A stretch of 64,000 bases of DNA from Plasticicumulans lactativorans (GCF_004341245.1 NZ_SLWY01000012.1:124001-188000); one strand, 5' to 3'. Positions 12,001 to 27,000 are shown, numbered from the stretch's first letter. The notes: generated from the sequence alone by a model not told the origin. Translations and numbers: made by a program.

Positions 12001-15000
12001 TACGGCAGCGTCGCCAGCGCGCCGTCGGGGTTGGTCACCGCGACGTCGTAGAGGCCGTGCGGGGCGTTGCGCAGGTCGAAGGTCGCGATGATCTTCGTTG
12101 CGTCGATCACCCGGTAGACGGTCGGCTCGATCTCGGCGATGCCCGGCCGCACCAGCTTGACCAGCGCCCCGTCCTTGAAGCGCGCGCCGGTGATCGTCGC
12201 GGTGACCCAGCGGCTGTCGCCGCCCTGGTCGACCGCGATGTCGGTCACCTGGAACGGCAGCGCGCGCGCGGTCAGCGTGACCGGCGCGTTGTTCTGGCTG
12301 CCCGCGCGGCCCTGGATCAGCACGTAGTAGTCGCCGGCCTGCGTCGACGCGATGGTCGCGCTCGGGTCGGCCGACAGCACCTCGGTGGAGGTGACCGTGA
12401 ACGCCGACGGCGTGGCGACGTCGCCGTAGCGTACGTAGAGCTCGTTGGCGCTCGTGTCGTCGGCGGCATCGAGCGTGAAGCGCAGCGTCTCGTTGGCGCC
12501 GATGGTGATCCGGTACAGGCGCTGCTCGCCGGGCGACAGCGTCGTCGGCAGCGGCACGCCGGGCGTGAGTTCGGGCACGCTGAGCGCCAGCGTGCCGGCG
12601 CTGACCTTGGTGTTGTTGCGTTCGTCGACCGCTTCCGGCACCTCGTCATAGATGTCGGTGCGCACGATCAGGCGGTAGTTGCCGGCCCGAGCCGGCGGGA
12701 TCGTCGCCGTGAACGGCGTGGTGTAGCTCGCGCCCACCGCGAGGCCGCCGCCGTGCTGCACCTTCTTCAGCAGCACGTCGTCGAGCCCCCACTGGCCGTC
12801 CGCCGACAGGTAGATGGCATCGGTCCAGGCGCCGGCGGCGTCGATGCCGTGGGTGTTGGTGACCGTGTAGGTGACGTTCAGCGCCGCGCCGGTGGTCCCG
12901 GCCGCGGGCAGCGTGATGTCGGTGACCACCAGGTCCGACGGCGGCGGCAGCTCGATGCGGATCGGGTCGGCGGAGGCCGTGGCGTTGTTGCCCTCGTTGC
13001 CGGCCTCGAACACCTGGCCGCGCGGCTGGTTCGCACCCAGCACCGGGTCGGTCTCGACGAACAGGTAGTAGTTGCCGACGAGATCACGCGGCAGCTTCAG
13101 CGTCGCATCGACGCTGTAATGGCCGCCGTTGGCGGCGACCGCGCCGGCGTGCTCGATCTCGCCGAGGTAGCGGTCGGCCCGGGGGTCGAACAGCGGATCG
13201 GCCGACAGGTAGATGCGGTCGCGCCAGCGCGTGTTGCCGCCCGGCGTCGCCGCACCGCCGAGGTTGCTCACCGTGTAGCTGAAGTCGATCGACTGGCCGC
13301 GCACGTAGGCCGCCGCACCCGGCTCGACCGCGGTGACGCGCAGGTCCGCGGCGGGCGCGCGCGTCACCTGGATCGGCACCACGGTGATGTTGTCGCCCTC
13401 GTCGCGGAACTCGGGCACCGCATCGGGCTGCAGCTGCACCTGGCCCAGGCCGACCGTCGCCGCCTGGCCGCTGCGCTCGTTGCCGACGACGTTCGAGTCG
13501 GTGAAGGCGATCAGGTAGAACGGCCCCTCGGCATCGCCGGGGAGCTGGAACGTGGCCGAGCGCGGGTATTCGGCCTGGGCGTCGAGCGGACCGTAGCGCA
13601 GGAAGCTCGCGAGCTGCAGGTCGTTCGGGTCGAGCGAGGGGTCCTTCGACAGGTACGGCCGGTCGCTCCAGATCCACTCGCGTGTCGCACGCGTGCCCGC
13701 ATTCTTCACCTTGAAGTCGACTGTGACCGTCGACCCCGACAGCAGCGGGCCGGGCGGGAGCACCAGGTCGGTGATGGTCAGGTTCGGCTCGCGGTAGGTC
13801 ACGTCGATGTCGCCACGGCCGAGGTTGTCGGCCGTCGCGGCATCCTCGTAGACGCTGGCGCCGTAGCTCGCGCGCGAACGCGAGTTGTCGCCGCTGACCG
13901 GTTCCGGGGCACCGTAGCCCGCGGTTGGCGAGTGGTCGGTGAGCACGTAGACGTAGTACGGCCCGTCGAAGCCGGCCGGCAGCGTCACCTCGGCCGAGGC
14001 GGTGTAGCCCGCACCGTGGGCGAGGCCGTCGCCGGCGGCGTGGGTCTGCGTGCCGAGCAGGCGCGTGCGCCCGCTGTTCGGGTTGAACACCGGGTCGGGC
14101 GAGATGAACACCGCGTCGGTCCAGAAGCGCGTGCCGCCCCATACCGCGGCGCCGTCGTTGCGCACGCTCCAGGTGATGGTGGTCTTCTCGCCGGAGAAGT
14201 TCTGCGCCGGCGCGCTGACGCCGGTCACCGTCAGGTTGGCCGGTCGCGCCACCACCTCGGCCGCGACCGTGCGGCCGTTGTTGGTCTCGTTGCTCTCGGC
14301 GATCGTGCGCAGCGGGTCGGTGTCGGCCAGCACCGTCACGTACAGGCCGCGCGCCGCCGGCGAGAGGTCGAAGCGCTTGGTCACCGTGTAGCCGGCGCGC
14401 GACTCGAGGTCGTTCGGGCGGTCGAAGGTACCGAGTTCCCAGATGTGTACGCCCTGCGCGCGGATGTCCGGCAGGTCGTGCAGCAGCACGGTATCGGTCC
14501 ACGGGCCGGCGGCCTTGCCTTCGGCGAGGTTCTGCACCGTCCAGGTCACGCTGAACGGCGCATCGACCGAACCCGGCGCACCCGGCGCCGCGCTGGTCTG
14601 CACGTCGGTCACCTGCAGGTCGGGCAGCGGCGGCACCGGCGTGCCGATGATGTCGATCGCGCGCGCCTTGTAGTTGTTGCTGTCGAGCTCGTTCGGGTCG
14701 TCCGGGTTGACGTTGACGGCCAGCGTGTCCTCGAACACCGCGTCGTAGGCATCCGACCACGGCGTGATGTAGTAGGTGCCCGAGGCGATCTGCGCCGGGA
14801 TGCGGACCTTCACCTCCTGCTGGTAGCGGTCGCCGACCGCCAGCACGCCGCTGTGCGCGAAGGTGCCGAGCAGCACCGCCGAATTGCCGGGGATCTGGAT
14901 CGGCGAGCCGTCCTCCGACAGCACCGAGCGCGGCCCCGGGCTCGGCCGCGTCGCATCGCGCGTGAGCCACAGCGTGTCGGACCAGCCGCTGCGGTTGGTG

Positions 15001-18000
15001 GGGGCCGAGCCCTTGTTGGTCACCGTGTAGCGCACGCTGATCTCGGCGCCATACACACCCTGCGTCGGTGCGACGACGCCGCCGGTGACCAGATCCGACA
15101 GCGGCTGCGGATCGACCGTGACCGCGCGCGCGATGACGTTGTTCTGCTCGCTGGCCTGCGGGTACTCGTCGACCGCGTTGCCGGCATCGGCGATGACGAG
15201 GAAGTAGCCCTGCCCGCGGAAGCGCTCCGGGATCACGAAGCTCTTCGGCCCCGAGGTGTAGGCGGCGTCCTTGGCGAGCGCGCTGCCGTTGTCGAGGCTG
15301 CCGAGCAGGATGTCGTCGGCGCCGGCCTGGTTGTCGAGCGACAGGTAGACCCGATCGGTCCAGTGGCCCGACGCCGTGGCCGGGCCGCGGTTGACGACCG
15401 TGAAGCCGACCCCGGCGGTCGCCCCGGCCGTCACGCGGTCGGGCGCGACGATCGCCTGCACCTGCAGGTCGGGGCGCGGCAGCAGCGACAGCAGCAGCAC
15501 CTGGTCGTCGAGCGTGGTGTTGTTGGCCGGCTCGGTCGCACCCTCGTACACCGTGTTGCCGACGTCGGTGCTCACCGCGAGCTGCCAGCCGCCTTCGCTG
15601 CGCGCGGGCAGCTTGAAGCGCTCGGTGCGGGTGTACGCAAGCCCTGCGCCGAGGCCGGCGCTGTAGGTGAACGCACCGAGCGTGATCGGCCGCGGCGTCG
15701 CCGGGTCGGCGGGGTCCAGGCCGGGCTTGATCAGCGTGACGGTGTCGGTCCAGCTACCGGCGGCGCGCGCCTGGCCGTCGTTCAGCACGCTCCAGGTCAC
15801 GTCGATGGTGTCGCCCTCGCGGGCCTCGGCCGGGCCGCTGATCGACGTCACCTTCAGGTCCGGCGTCGGCGAGCGGCTCACCTGCACCGGGCCGCCGCTC
15901 ACGCTGTTGTCGTCGTCGAACACGAGCTCGAACGGGCCGCCGGTGCGCACCGTCACGTACACCGGCCCTTCCAGGTCGTCGGGCAGGCTCACGTTGCCGG
16001 TGCGCTGGTAGCCGCCGCCGACCTCGAGCACGCCGATGTGCTCGAAGCCGACGGTCTTGATCACGTCGAACCCGGCGGCGTCGTGCGCCAGCACGACCGT
16101 GTCGCTCCAGCGTTCGAGGTCGGTGCGGCCGATGCCCTCGTTCTTCACCGCCCACGTCACCTCGAGCGTGCCGCCCGAGTCCGCCGTCGCCGGCAGCGTC
16201 AGCCCGTGCACCGTGAGGTCGGCGTACGGGTACGGCATCAGGTCCAGCGGCGCCGGCGCGGCCCCCGTGTTGTCGCTCTCGTGGCCGTTCTCGAACACCT
16301 GCGCGCCACTGTCGCTGCGCACGTAGACGTTGAAGCGGCCGCTCTTGGCGGGCGGCGCGAACATCGTCTCGGTGCGGCTGTACACGGCACCGTCGGCGAG
16401 CCCGCCGTCGTGGCGGAAGCTGCCGAGCACGATGTCGTCGCTGTCGCCGTAGACGGCGTTCGCCGACAGCACGACGGTGTCGGTCCAGCTCGACGTCAGG
16501 CCCGGGCCGGTGCCGGCGTTGGTGACGGTCCAGCCGACGGTCACGCGCGCCGGGTCGGCGATCAGCCGCGTCGGCGCGGTGACGTTCGAGACCACCAGAT
16601 CGGCGTACGGCGTCAGCGTCACCGCGAGCGGCGCGACGCCCTGGTTGTCACTCTCGTGGCCGGGCTCCCTGACCACGTCGGCGGCGTCGCTGACGGCGAT
16701 CAGCCGCCAGGCGCCTTCGGCGTCGATCGGCACCGTGACCGTGAAGGTCGAGCGATAGGCTGCCCCCGGCGCCAGCGTCCGCGTGACGCTCTGCGCGCCG
16801 AGCAGGCGGTCGCCGCTGTCGAGGATGGCGTCGCGCGACAGGTACAGGCGGTCGGTCCAGCGGCCGTCCAGCGTGGCGGTGCCGCCCTGGGTGACGTCGA
16901 AGGTCACCGTGATCGGGTCGGCCGATGCCGCCGTCGCCGGCGCGCCGACCGGGCCGGCCTGCAGGTCGACGTGGCGCAGCGCGAGCGCGGCCGCCGCGAC
17001 CGCGGTGTTGTTCGCCTCGCGCGCCGCCTCGTAGACCTGGTTGCCGCCGTCGGTCACGACGACGAGCCGCATCTCGGCGTCGGCGATCGCCGGCACCGTG
17101 AAGTCGAGACCCTCGTCGTAGCTCGCGCCGGCCGCGAGCCCGCCGCCGTGGGTCCGCGAGCCGAGCAGTGTCGCGCCACTGAGCTGGCCGTCGGCCGACA
17201 GGTAGACGCGGTCGGTCCAGCTGCCGCTGGCATCCGCCTCGCCGGCGTTGGTGACGCGCCAGGTCACCCGCGCCGGGCCACCGGCGAGGCCGACCGGCGG
17301 GCCGGCGACGGCCAGCGCCTGCAGGTCCGGCGCCGGTGCCGGCGTGACCGTCAGCCGTTCGAGGCTGGCGCCGACGTTGTCGGCGCTGCGCCCGCCGTCG
17401 AACAGCACGCCGTCGACGTCGCTCCGCACCAGCACGCGCCACGTCCCGCTCAGCGCGACCGGCAGCGTGAAGCGCTGCTGCTGCGTATAGGTGCTGCCGG
17501 CCGCCACCGGGCCGCTGACCGTCACCGTGCCGAGCACGAGGTCGCCGGCGTCGTACACGTCGTCCTGCGACAGCACGACGCGGTCCTTCCAGCTGCCGCT
17601 GGCCGGCGTGTCGCCGGCGTTGCGCACGCGCCAGGCGACCTCGACCGGCGCGCCCGACAGCGCCGTCGTCGGGGCGGTGACGACCTCGACCGCGAGGTCG
17701 GTGTACGGCGCCGTGAGCGTGATCGCGCGCGGCGCCGAGGTGTTGTCGGCGCGCGTGTCGGGTTCCAGCAGCGCCTGGCCGACGTCGCTGCGCACGATCC
17801 ACCGCAGCGTGCCGTTGCGACCGAGCGGCAGCGTCACGGTCGCGCTCGCGGTGTAGCTCGCGTGGCCTGCGAGCGGGCCGGCGTGCGGCACGTTGACGCT
17901 GAGCAGGTCGTCGCCATCGCCGAAGCTGCCGTTGACCGAGAGCACGAGGCGGTCGACCCAGTTGCCGGCGGCGGCCGCGTCGCTGTCGTTCTTCACCGTC

Positions 18001-21000
18001 CAGCTCACCGTCACCGGCGTGCCGCCGCGGCCGCTCGCGGGTGCGTCGAGCGCCACCACCTGCAGGTTCGGGTAGGCGACCGCGTTCGACGTGAATGTCA
18101 GGCTCGCGCTGTTGTTGGCTTCGGCGTTGCCGCCGTCGATCGCCTCGATCACCGAGCCGGTGCCGCTCGCGTTCGCATCGGCGGTCACGGTGACGACGAG
18201 CGTGCCCGCGCCGCGCGCGCCGTCGGGCAGCCTGAAGGTGTAGAGGCGGTCGCGCGACTGCTGCGGGCCGATCGCGCCCGACACCGCGGCGTCGTAGAGC
18301 TGCGCGGCGTTGACCAGCACCTCGCCGGTCGCGCCGTTGACCACCGTGATGCGGTCGCTGAAACCGCTCGCGACCGGCGTGGAACCGGCGTTGAAGTCCT
18401 GCCAGCGCACCGTGACCGGCTTGCCGGCCTCGGCGCCGCCGAGCAGCGCGAGGCCGCGCACCTGCAGATCGGGCGCGGAGGCGATCGCCAGCGTCGCGGT
18501 GTTGTTGCTCTCTCCGCTGCCCTGCGCGTTCGACTCGAAGACGAGCCCGCCGTCGTCGACGCTCACCTCGAAGCGGAACAGACCCTGCGTCGCGCTGCCC
18601 GCCGGCCAGTCGAAGCCGACGCTGCGCTCCACGCCGGCCTGGGGAGCGAGCTCGCTCGCGTCGTGCACCACGGTCTCGACGTGCACGAGCTGGTTGTTCG
18701 ACAGGTTGCGCACCACCAGCGTCTCGTGCCAGGCGCCGCCGGCGGCCTTGTCGCCGGCATTGTCGGTGCGCCAGCTCACGCTGACCGGCTGCCCCGGCAG
18801 CCAGCCGGTGGGTGGGGTCACGGTCAGCCCGGCCGGCAGCAGGTCGGCATAGCGCGCGAGCGCCGAGGTGACGACGCTGGTGACGACGTTGTTGGCCTCG
18901 GCGTTGCCGCTGCCGTTCTGCTCGACGACCGTGTTGTCGACGTCGGCGCTGAGCGAAAAGCGCAGCGCGCCGGCGCCGCGCGCGCCGTCGGGCAGGTCGA
19001 TCCCGACGCTGCGCTCGACCTGCGTGCCGGGCGCGAGCGGGCCGGCCGTGGCCGCGTCGTACGGCAGCAGGCGCGAGAGCAGGATCTCGCCGGTGTCGAC
19101 GCGCGACACGACGAGGCGGTCCTGCCACGCGGTGGCGGTCGGCAGGTCGCCGGCGTTGCGGTCGAACCAGCGCACCGTCAGGTGCGCACCCGACTCGATC
19201 GGGCCGCCGGCCGCGCTGACCTGCAGCCCGAGCGGTGTGAGGTCGGGTCCCGGCACGCCTTCGAGGGCGGTCAGGCGTACCGGTGCCGTCTGCGACAGCG
19301 GCTGCAGGTTGAAGCGGTAGGTGTTGGGCGCCGTCACCGTGCGCCGCCCCTCGATCGCCAGCGTGTAGGTGCCGGCGTCGGCGAGCGTGAACACGTCGAC
19401 GTCGCTGCCGATCGCGGCGTCCCACAGCCGGTTGCCGTAGGGGCCGTAGAGGATCCACTGGCCCTCGTTCGTCGTCGCGGCCTGGCCGTCGAGGTAGTAG
19501 CGGTCGCCGGCGGCAGCGGTGAAGCGGTAGAAGTCGGTCTCGCTGCCCGGACTCAGCACGCCGGTCTGCGCCGTGCCGGGCGTGAGCGGCGTCGCCGCGG
19601 CCACGTCGAAGAGCCGGAACGCGTAAGGCCCGGTGCGGTCGCCAACGGCGTCGATCGCCAGCGTGTAGTGGCCGGCGGCGAGCTCCAGCAGGTCGCTGCT
19701 GCCACCGTCGTTCGCGTCGGCCGAGCGCAGCGCGGTCGGCGCGACGAGCTGCCCGCGCGGGCCGGTGAGCGACCACCTCAGCGCGCTGTCGGTCAGGCTG
19801 TCGAAGCGCACGTAGCGCGGCGCGGCGAGCTCGAACGTGTACAGCGCGGCCTGCCCGGTCTGGGTGAGCGCACCGTCGATGCGATCGCCGAGCACCAGCG
19901 TGGCCGCCACGTCGCTGACCCGCTGCACGTTGAAGCGCAGCGCGTTGGTCGTGGCGGCCTGGTCGCGCCGGCCTTCGAGCAGCAGCGTGTAGCGGCCGGC
20001 GACCGGCATCGCCGGCGTGTCGACGTCGTTCGCGATGCCGGCGGTCCACAGCAGGTCGCCGTCCGGCGAGATCAGGCGCCAGGTCGCATCGCTGCTGGTG
20101 GCGGCCTGGCTGTCGAAGTACAGGTGCTCGCCGGCCGCGGCGACGAAGCGCCAGGCCTGCGTCGAGTTGCCCGGCGCGAGCGTTGCCGTGACCGGCGTGC
20201 CGGGCGTGAGCGGCGACGCGCCGGCGAGGTCGAGCAGGCGGAACGCGTAGGCGCCGGTAGTGTCGCCGTCGACGCGCAGCGTGTAGCGGCCGGGCGCGAG
20301 TTCGACCACCGGGTTGCCGGCGGCGTCGGTCGAGCGCTCCTGGAAGCTGCGCGTCGCGATCGTGCCGCGCACGTCGTCGATCAGCGTCCAGTCGAGCCTG
20401 CCGTTGTCGGTGCGCGTGTCCATCACGGCGCGCGTCGGCTGCGCGATCGTGAAGGTGTACAGGTCACGCTGCGCACTGCTCGTGCGGTTGCCCGACACCA
20501 GCGTGTCGAGCGCGAGCGGTATCGACGCGGCGGGCGTCGTCTGCAGGTGCACCCAGTCGATCGCGACATCGGTCTTCGCGGTCAGGCTGCCGCTGCTCGC
20601 GGCCTGGTAGAAGCCGACGCGCAGGCCGTAGGCGAAGCCGTCGGTGCCATAGCCGAAGGCGCGCGCCGCCAGCTCGTGGCCGTCGTCGTCGAGCAGCACC
20701 GCGCGGATGCTGCTGGTGGGCGAGCCTTCGATGCGCAGCCGGTACCAGGTGTTGTCGGCGAAGGCGAACGCCGTCGCCGCGGCTCCCCCCGACGGGCGGC
20801 CGTCGCTGAGGAACTCGCGGCTCCCGCCACTCGGGTTGCTGCGCAGCGCCGCAGCGGCCCAGCGGCCGGGGTCGGACACATCGGCCACGTAGAGGCCGAG
20901 CAGCTCGTTCCAGGCGACGTTGGCCGCCTGCGTCAGCGTGTTGAAGCGCGCCTCGTAGCTGAATGCCTGCGACGGGGCGACGAAACCCGACACGAAGGCC

Positions 21001-24000
21001 CTGACCTGCGCCGGTGCCAGCGTGTTGCGCAGGCGCAGCACGCCGGTGCCGGCGAGCGTCTCGAAGGCATACGCCGGTTCGCCGGCGGCGGTCAGCGTGG
21101 TCGGCCCGCGCCCCGGCTGCCACGCGGGGTCGAGCGGCAGGCCGTCGAATTCGTCGCTGAAAGCCTGCACCGTGTCGGCCGGCGTGTTGCCGCGCGGCAG
21201 CACGCGGAACGAATAGCCGTTGGGCCCCTGGCTGTAGCGCCGGCCCTCGACCAGCAGCGTGTAGGTGCCGGCCTGCAGGTAGGTGCGCTCGGCCACGTCG
21301 TTCGCGAACGAGGCGCCGAAGAGCTGCTCGCCGCCCGGCGCGACGAGGCGCCAGCGCATGTCGGTCTGGTCGGCGCCGAGCGCGTCGAAGGCGAGCCGGT
21401 CGCCGGCGGCGAGGTCGAAGCGGTAGGCGTGGGTCGCGGCGCCCCAGGGCAGCGTGGCCTGGATCGTGTCGCCGGGCGTGATCGGCGTCGCCGCGGCGAG
21501 GTCGAGCAGACGGAAGCCGAAGTCGCCGGTGCGGTCGCCGGCGGCATCGACCGTCAGCGTGTAGTGGCCGGGGCCGAGCGTGTGGATCACGCGGTCGATA
21601 CGCGCGGGGTCGGCCGAATAGCCGTCGAAACCGGGCAGGTCCTGCGAGTCGCTGGACTGGAACGAGCGGTTCGCCACCAGCGTGCCGCGCGGCCCGGCGA
21701 GCGTCCAGGTGAACGGCGCATCGCTCAGCGCATCGAACACCACGCGCCGCGTGTCGGCGAGGTCGAGGCCGTAGACCACGCGCTGGCCGGGGGTTTCGAT
21801 GCGCCCCGCCACCGCGTCCGGCAGCGCGGCGTAGGCATCGACGACGTGGCCGTCGAGGTGCAGCGGGCCGGCGTCGGCGAGCGCGGTGCCACCGCCCTCG
21901 TCGAAGCGGTAGGCGAGCACCAGCCCCGGTGCATTCGCGGCGGGCGGCTGGCTGCCCGCCGCGGCGATCTCGGCGGCGCTGCGCGCGATGTTCCACACCC
22001 GCACGTCGTCGATCGTGCCGGCGAAGTTCGAGCTCTGGGTATTCGGCTCGTCGCTGTGGCCGATGCCGAGCGCCGTCGCGTGCGAGACCATGTCGGTCCT
22101 GCGTACCGCACCGGAGGCGACCTCGGCGCTGTCGACGTACAGGCGCATCACGCCGACGTTGCGGTCGATCGTCGCCGCGACACGCGCGGTGACGCCGACC
22201 TTGATCAGGCCGCTCGCGCTGAACAGCACCTGCTCGCTGCCGTCGCTGGTCGACAGCGCGAGCTGGCCGCTGCTGGTCACGAACAGCGCGTAGCTGCGCT
22301 GCGCGCCGAGCGCACCGCTACCGGCGCCCTTGTAGAGCACCGGCATGTAGCTGTCCGCGAAGCGGTCGACGCTGATCGTCGCTTCGAGCGTCACGCTACG
22401 GCGCGGGTCGAGCGCGGCGTCGAGCGGGCTTTCGGCCCAGAAGTGGTCGCCGATGCGCAGCGCCGTGCCGCCGGGCGCCGCCGGCCACTGCGGCGCGATC
22501 GGCTGCGCCTGGCCGAGCACCAGCGGGCGCTCGACGTCGGCCGCACGGTGCAGCGTGAACGTGTACGGGTTGCGCAGCCCGGTCGCGGTGCGGCGGCCCT
22601 CGACCAGCACCGTGTAGCGGCCGGCGGCCGGCGTGACGAAGGTGTCGATGTCGTTCTGGATCGCGCCTTCGCGCAGCACGTCGCCGTACGGCGAAACGAT
22701 GCGGATGCGGCCGTCGCTGATGCCGACCGCGCGCAGGTCGAAAAACCAGCGCTCGCCGGCGGCGGCGCTGAACGACCACGCGTCGGTGCGGCTGGCCGGG
22801 GCCAGCGTGCCGCTCGCCGGCATGCCGGGGGTCAGCTCGGGCGCCTGCGCCAGGTCGAGCAGGCGCAGCGCGTACGCCCCGGTGGCGTCGCCGCCGGCGT
22901 CGATCGTCAGCGAGTAAGCGCCGGGCTTCAGGTCGAGCAGCGCGCTGCCGTCAGTCGAGTCGGTGAGGTTGAAGCTCTTCGTCACCGTCAGGCCGCCCGG
23001 CCCGCTGAGGCGCCAGGTCAGGTCGCTCGCGACGAGGCTGTCGGCCGCCACCAGCCGCCGCCCGGTGAGCGTGAAACGGTAGGTGTCGGCCTGCCCCGGC
23101 GTCGCCAGCACGCCGGCGAGCGTGCCGGGCACGGCGACCGCATTGCTGACCTCGGCAGCGGGACCGCCGGGCCGCCCGCTCGGCGACTGACCGCCGTCGA
23201 GGGTCTCGAACGGCAGGTAGACCGCGAGCCCCGCCTCGTCGCCGGCGAGCGCCGCAGCGCGGCTGGCTGCGATCTGCGCGCCGCTGCGCACCACGTTCCA
23301 CAGCCGCACCTCGTCGATCAGCCCGTCGAACGTGCTGCCGTCGGCCGCCGCGCCGATGCGCATCGGCTCGGCGTTGCCGGCGACGGGAAAGGCCGGCAGC
23401 GCGACGCTGCCCTGCAGCACACCGTCGACGTAGAGGCGCAGCTGCGGGGTGACGCCGCTGCGGTCGATCACGCCGGCGACGTGGGCCCAGGTGCCGAGCC
23501 GCACGCCGCCCGTGGCGCTGTCGACGACGCGCTCGCTGCCGCTCGCATCGGCCAGGCTCAGGCGCACGAAACCGGCGTCGTTGAGCCACAGCGAGTAGGT
23601 ACGGCTGGCGATGGCATCGGTCGCCTTGACGACGATCGGCATCCAGGTGTCGTTGAAGTGCTCGGGCTTGATCCAGGCCTCGACCGTCACGTCGCCGCGC
23701 AGGTCGGTCGCGCCGCCGGAGGCGACGCTCGCCTGCACGCTGCCGCGCGCGGGCAATGCATTGCCCAGGCGCCCGGGCACGAGCGCGGGCTCGGTGCCGT
23801 ATGTCTCGCCCAGGGCCACGTCGACGACGCGGTCGAGCGCCGGCACGAGCTTGAAGCGGTAGGCGTTGCTCGACAGCTGCGCGGTGCGCCGGCCTTCGAC
23901 CAGCAGCGTGTAGCGGCCGGTGGCCGGCAGCGTGAACCCGTCCACGTCGGATGTCAGGCCGGTGGACCACAGCGCATCGCCGTTCGGCAGCACCAGGCGG

Positions 24001-27000
24001 TAGCGGCCATCGTTGACCGATGCGCCCTGCGTGTCGAAGAAGTAACGCTGGCCGGCCGTGCCCGCGAAGCGGTAGGCCGCGGTTTCGCTGGCGGGTCCGA
24101 GCACGCCGTCGACCACCGTGCCCGGCGTGAGCAGCGGCGCGGCGTCGAGGTCGACGAGGCGCAGCGCGTACGCCGAGGTGGCATCGCCGCCGCTAGAGTC
24201 GAGCGTCAGCGTCCAGGTGCCGGCCGTGAGGTCGAGCACGGTGAAGCCATCCGTGGAATCGGTCGCGTTGAAGTTCTTCGGGCCGAACGCGGCCCCCTCG
24301 GGCCCGTCGAGCCGCCAGCGCGCGCGGCCGTAGGCGTCGTTCAGCGCATCGACCGCGATGCGCCCGGGCTCGGCGAGGGTGAAGCGGTAGCGGTCGATCT
24401 GCGCCGGCGTGTCGAGGACGCCGGCGATCGCCCCGGCGGTGTTCTCGAACAGGTGGTGGATCGCCACCGGCAGCGCGTTCGGGCCGGCATCGTGCGCGGG
24501 GTCGGCCGACTCGAACGGCAGCCGCAGCACCAGCCCGGCCGGCGCCGCGCCGGCGAGCGCCTGGTCGCGCGTGGCGGCGATCTGCGCGCCGCTGCGGGCA
24601 ACGTTCCACAGCCGCGCCTCGTCGATCGCGCCGTCGAAGCGGTCGTAGGCACCGTTGGTTTCGAGCGTCGCGCCCAGGCGCAGCGCTGCGGTCGGCAGGT
24701 CGATCGCCGGTGCGGCCCGCAGCGCGGCGCTCGCCGCGAGCGCACCGTCGATGTACAGGCGCAGCTGCGGCGTCGCGCCGCTGCGGTCGATCACGCCGGC
24801 CACGTGCGTCCAGCGACCGAGCGCGACGCTGCCGGCGGCGCTGCTCACCGACTGCAGGCCGCTCGCGTCGCGCGTGTCCCAGTACAGCGAGCCGTTGTCG
24901 TTCAGCCACATCGAGTAGCTGCGCTGCTGCGATACCCCGCTGCCGCGCACGACGATCGGCATCCAGGTGTTCGCGAAGCGCTCGGGGCGGATCCAGGCCT
25001 CGAAGGTGACGTCGTTGCGCAGGTTGGTCGCCGCCGCGTCGCCCACGACCACCTCGCGCTGCGCATCGAAGGCCAGCGCCTCGCCCGCCCCCAGCGCCGG
25101 TGCGCCGGCCACGCTGCGCACCCCGGTGCCGACGCTGTCGCCGAGGGCGATCTCGGTCGTCGTGTCCTGCACCGGCACGACGTTGAAACGGAACGGGTTG
25201 GCCGCCGTCGCGCTGCTGCGCCCCTCGATCAGCAGCGTGTAGCGACCGCTGCCCGGCAGCGGGCCGGTGGCGAAGTCGCCGACCGCGGCCGAGGCGATCG
25301 GGTCGCCGTCGGGGGAGATCAGGCGCCACTGCGTGTTGGTGCTGGCGATCGCGAGCAGGTCGACGAAGTAGCGCTGGCCGGCCTGCGCGTCGAAGGCGTA
25401 GGCGAGCGTCGAATTCCCGGGTTGCAGGCTGCCTTCGACCGGTTGCGACACGCCGATCGGCGTCGCCTGCGCGAGGTCGAGCAGGCTGAACGCGTAGTCA
25501 CCGAGCGTCGCGCCGCCGACGCTCATCGTGTAGGTCCCGGGCAGCAGCTCGATCGCGGCGTTGCCGCTCCAGTCGCGGCTGTCCTGGGTGAAGGTGCGCT
25601 GCAGCGTGCCGCGCGGGCCGCTCAGCTGCCAGAGCATGTCGTGGTTGCTGCGGGCATCGAACGCCACGCGGGTCGGCGCATCGACGGTGAAGACGTAGCG
25701 GTCGACCTGCGCCGCCGTGCCGCGCTGGCCGCTCGCCACCGTGCCGAGCGTGTAGGCCGTGCCGGTGGGCGTCGGCGGCGGCGTGTTGCCCTGCCGGCGC
25801 ACCGCGAACGCGACGTCGTTGGCCGTCGAGTACTGGCGCCGGCCTTCGATCAGCAGCGTGTAGGTCCCGCCGGTCGCGATCGTCAGCGTGCGGTCGGTGC
25901 TGAACACGTCCGAGAAGACCTGATCGCCGTACGGATTGACGAGCCGCCACTGCGTGTCGGCGTTCCGCGCCGAGACGACGTCGAGCAGCAGCTGATCGCC
26001 GGCGGCGGCGTCGAAGCGGTACAGCCGGGTCTCGTTGCCGGCCACGAGCGTGTCGGTGACGACCGTATCGGTCGCGATCGGCTGCGCGCTCGCCAGGTCG
26101 AGCAGGCGGAAGGCGTAGGGGCCGGTGGCGTCACCGTCGGCCTCGACGTGCAGCGTGTAATGGCCGGGCGTGAGGTCGAGCACCTGGCGGTCGCCGCGGG
26201 TGGGGTCGTAGCCGTCGTAGCCGGCGTAGTCACGCGAATCGCTGTTCGAAAACGCGCGCGCCAGGTGGGCGGGGACGACCGCACCGCGTGGCCCTTCGAG
26301 CCACCAGCGCACGTTGCTGCGGTTCGCGAGCGAGTCGAACACCGCCTGGGTGCGGCTCGCGACGTCGAAGGTGTAGGCCTTCGCCTGGCCCGGCATGTCG
26401 ATCGTGCCGCTGACGGTGCCGCCGAGCGACAGCGGCTGCGCCGTATCGACGACCTTGTGGACCGTGAACGCGTACGGCACCGGCGGCTGCGCCGCCTGCG
26501 TCACGCGGCCTTCGATCAGCAGCGTGTACGGGCCGCTCTGCGGCAGCGTCGTCGCGTCGACATCGGTCGACATCGACTGCGGCCCCCACACCTGCTCGCC
26601 ATCGGGCCCGATCAGGCGCCACCAGGTGTCGCTGCCCGACGCGGTGCGGTCGAAGTAGAAACGCTCGCCGGCCGCGGCACTGAAGCTCCAGGCGTCGGTT
26701 TCGTTGCCGGGGTCGAGCGTGCCGGCGATCGCGACCCCGGGGGTCACGACGCCCGCCCTGCCGAGATCGAGGACGCGGAAGCTGTAGTCGCCGGTCGCGT
26801 CGCCGCTGCCATCGATCGACAGCAGGTAGTCGCCCGCCTTGAGGTCGATCGCACCGAGCGAGGCGTTGTCGGCCGCGTCCGACAGGCGCAGCGTGGTCGG
26901 CGCGACCACGGCACCTTCCGGTCCGTCGAGCTGCCAGCGCAGGCTGCTGCTCGGCGTCAGCGAATCGAAGACGATGCGGGCGTCGTCCTTCAGCGTGAAC

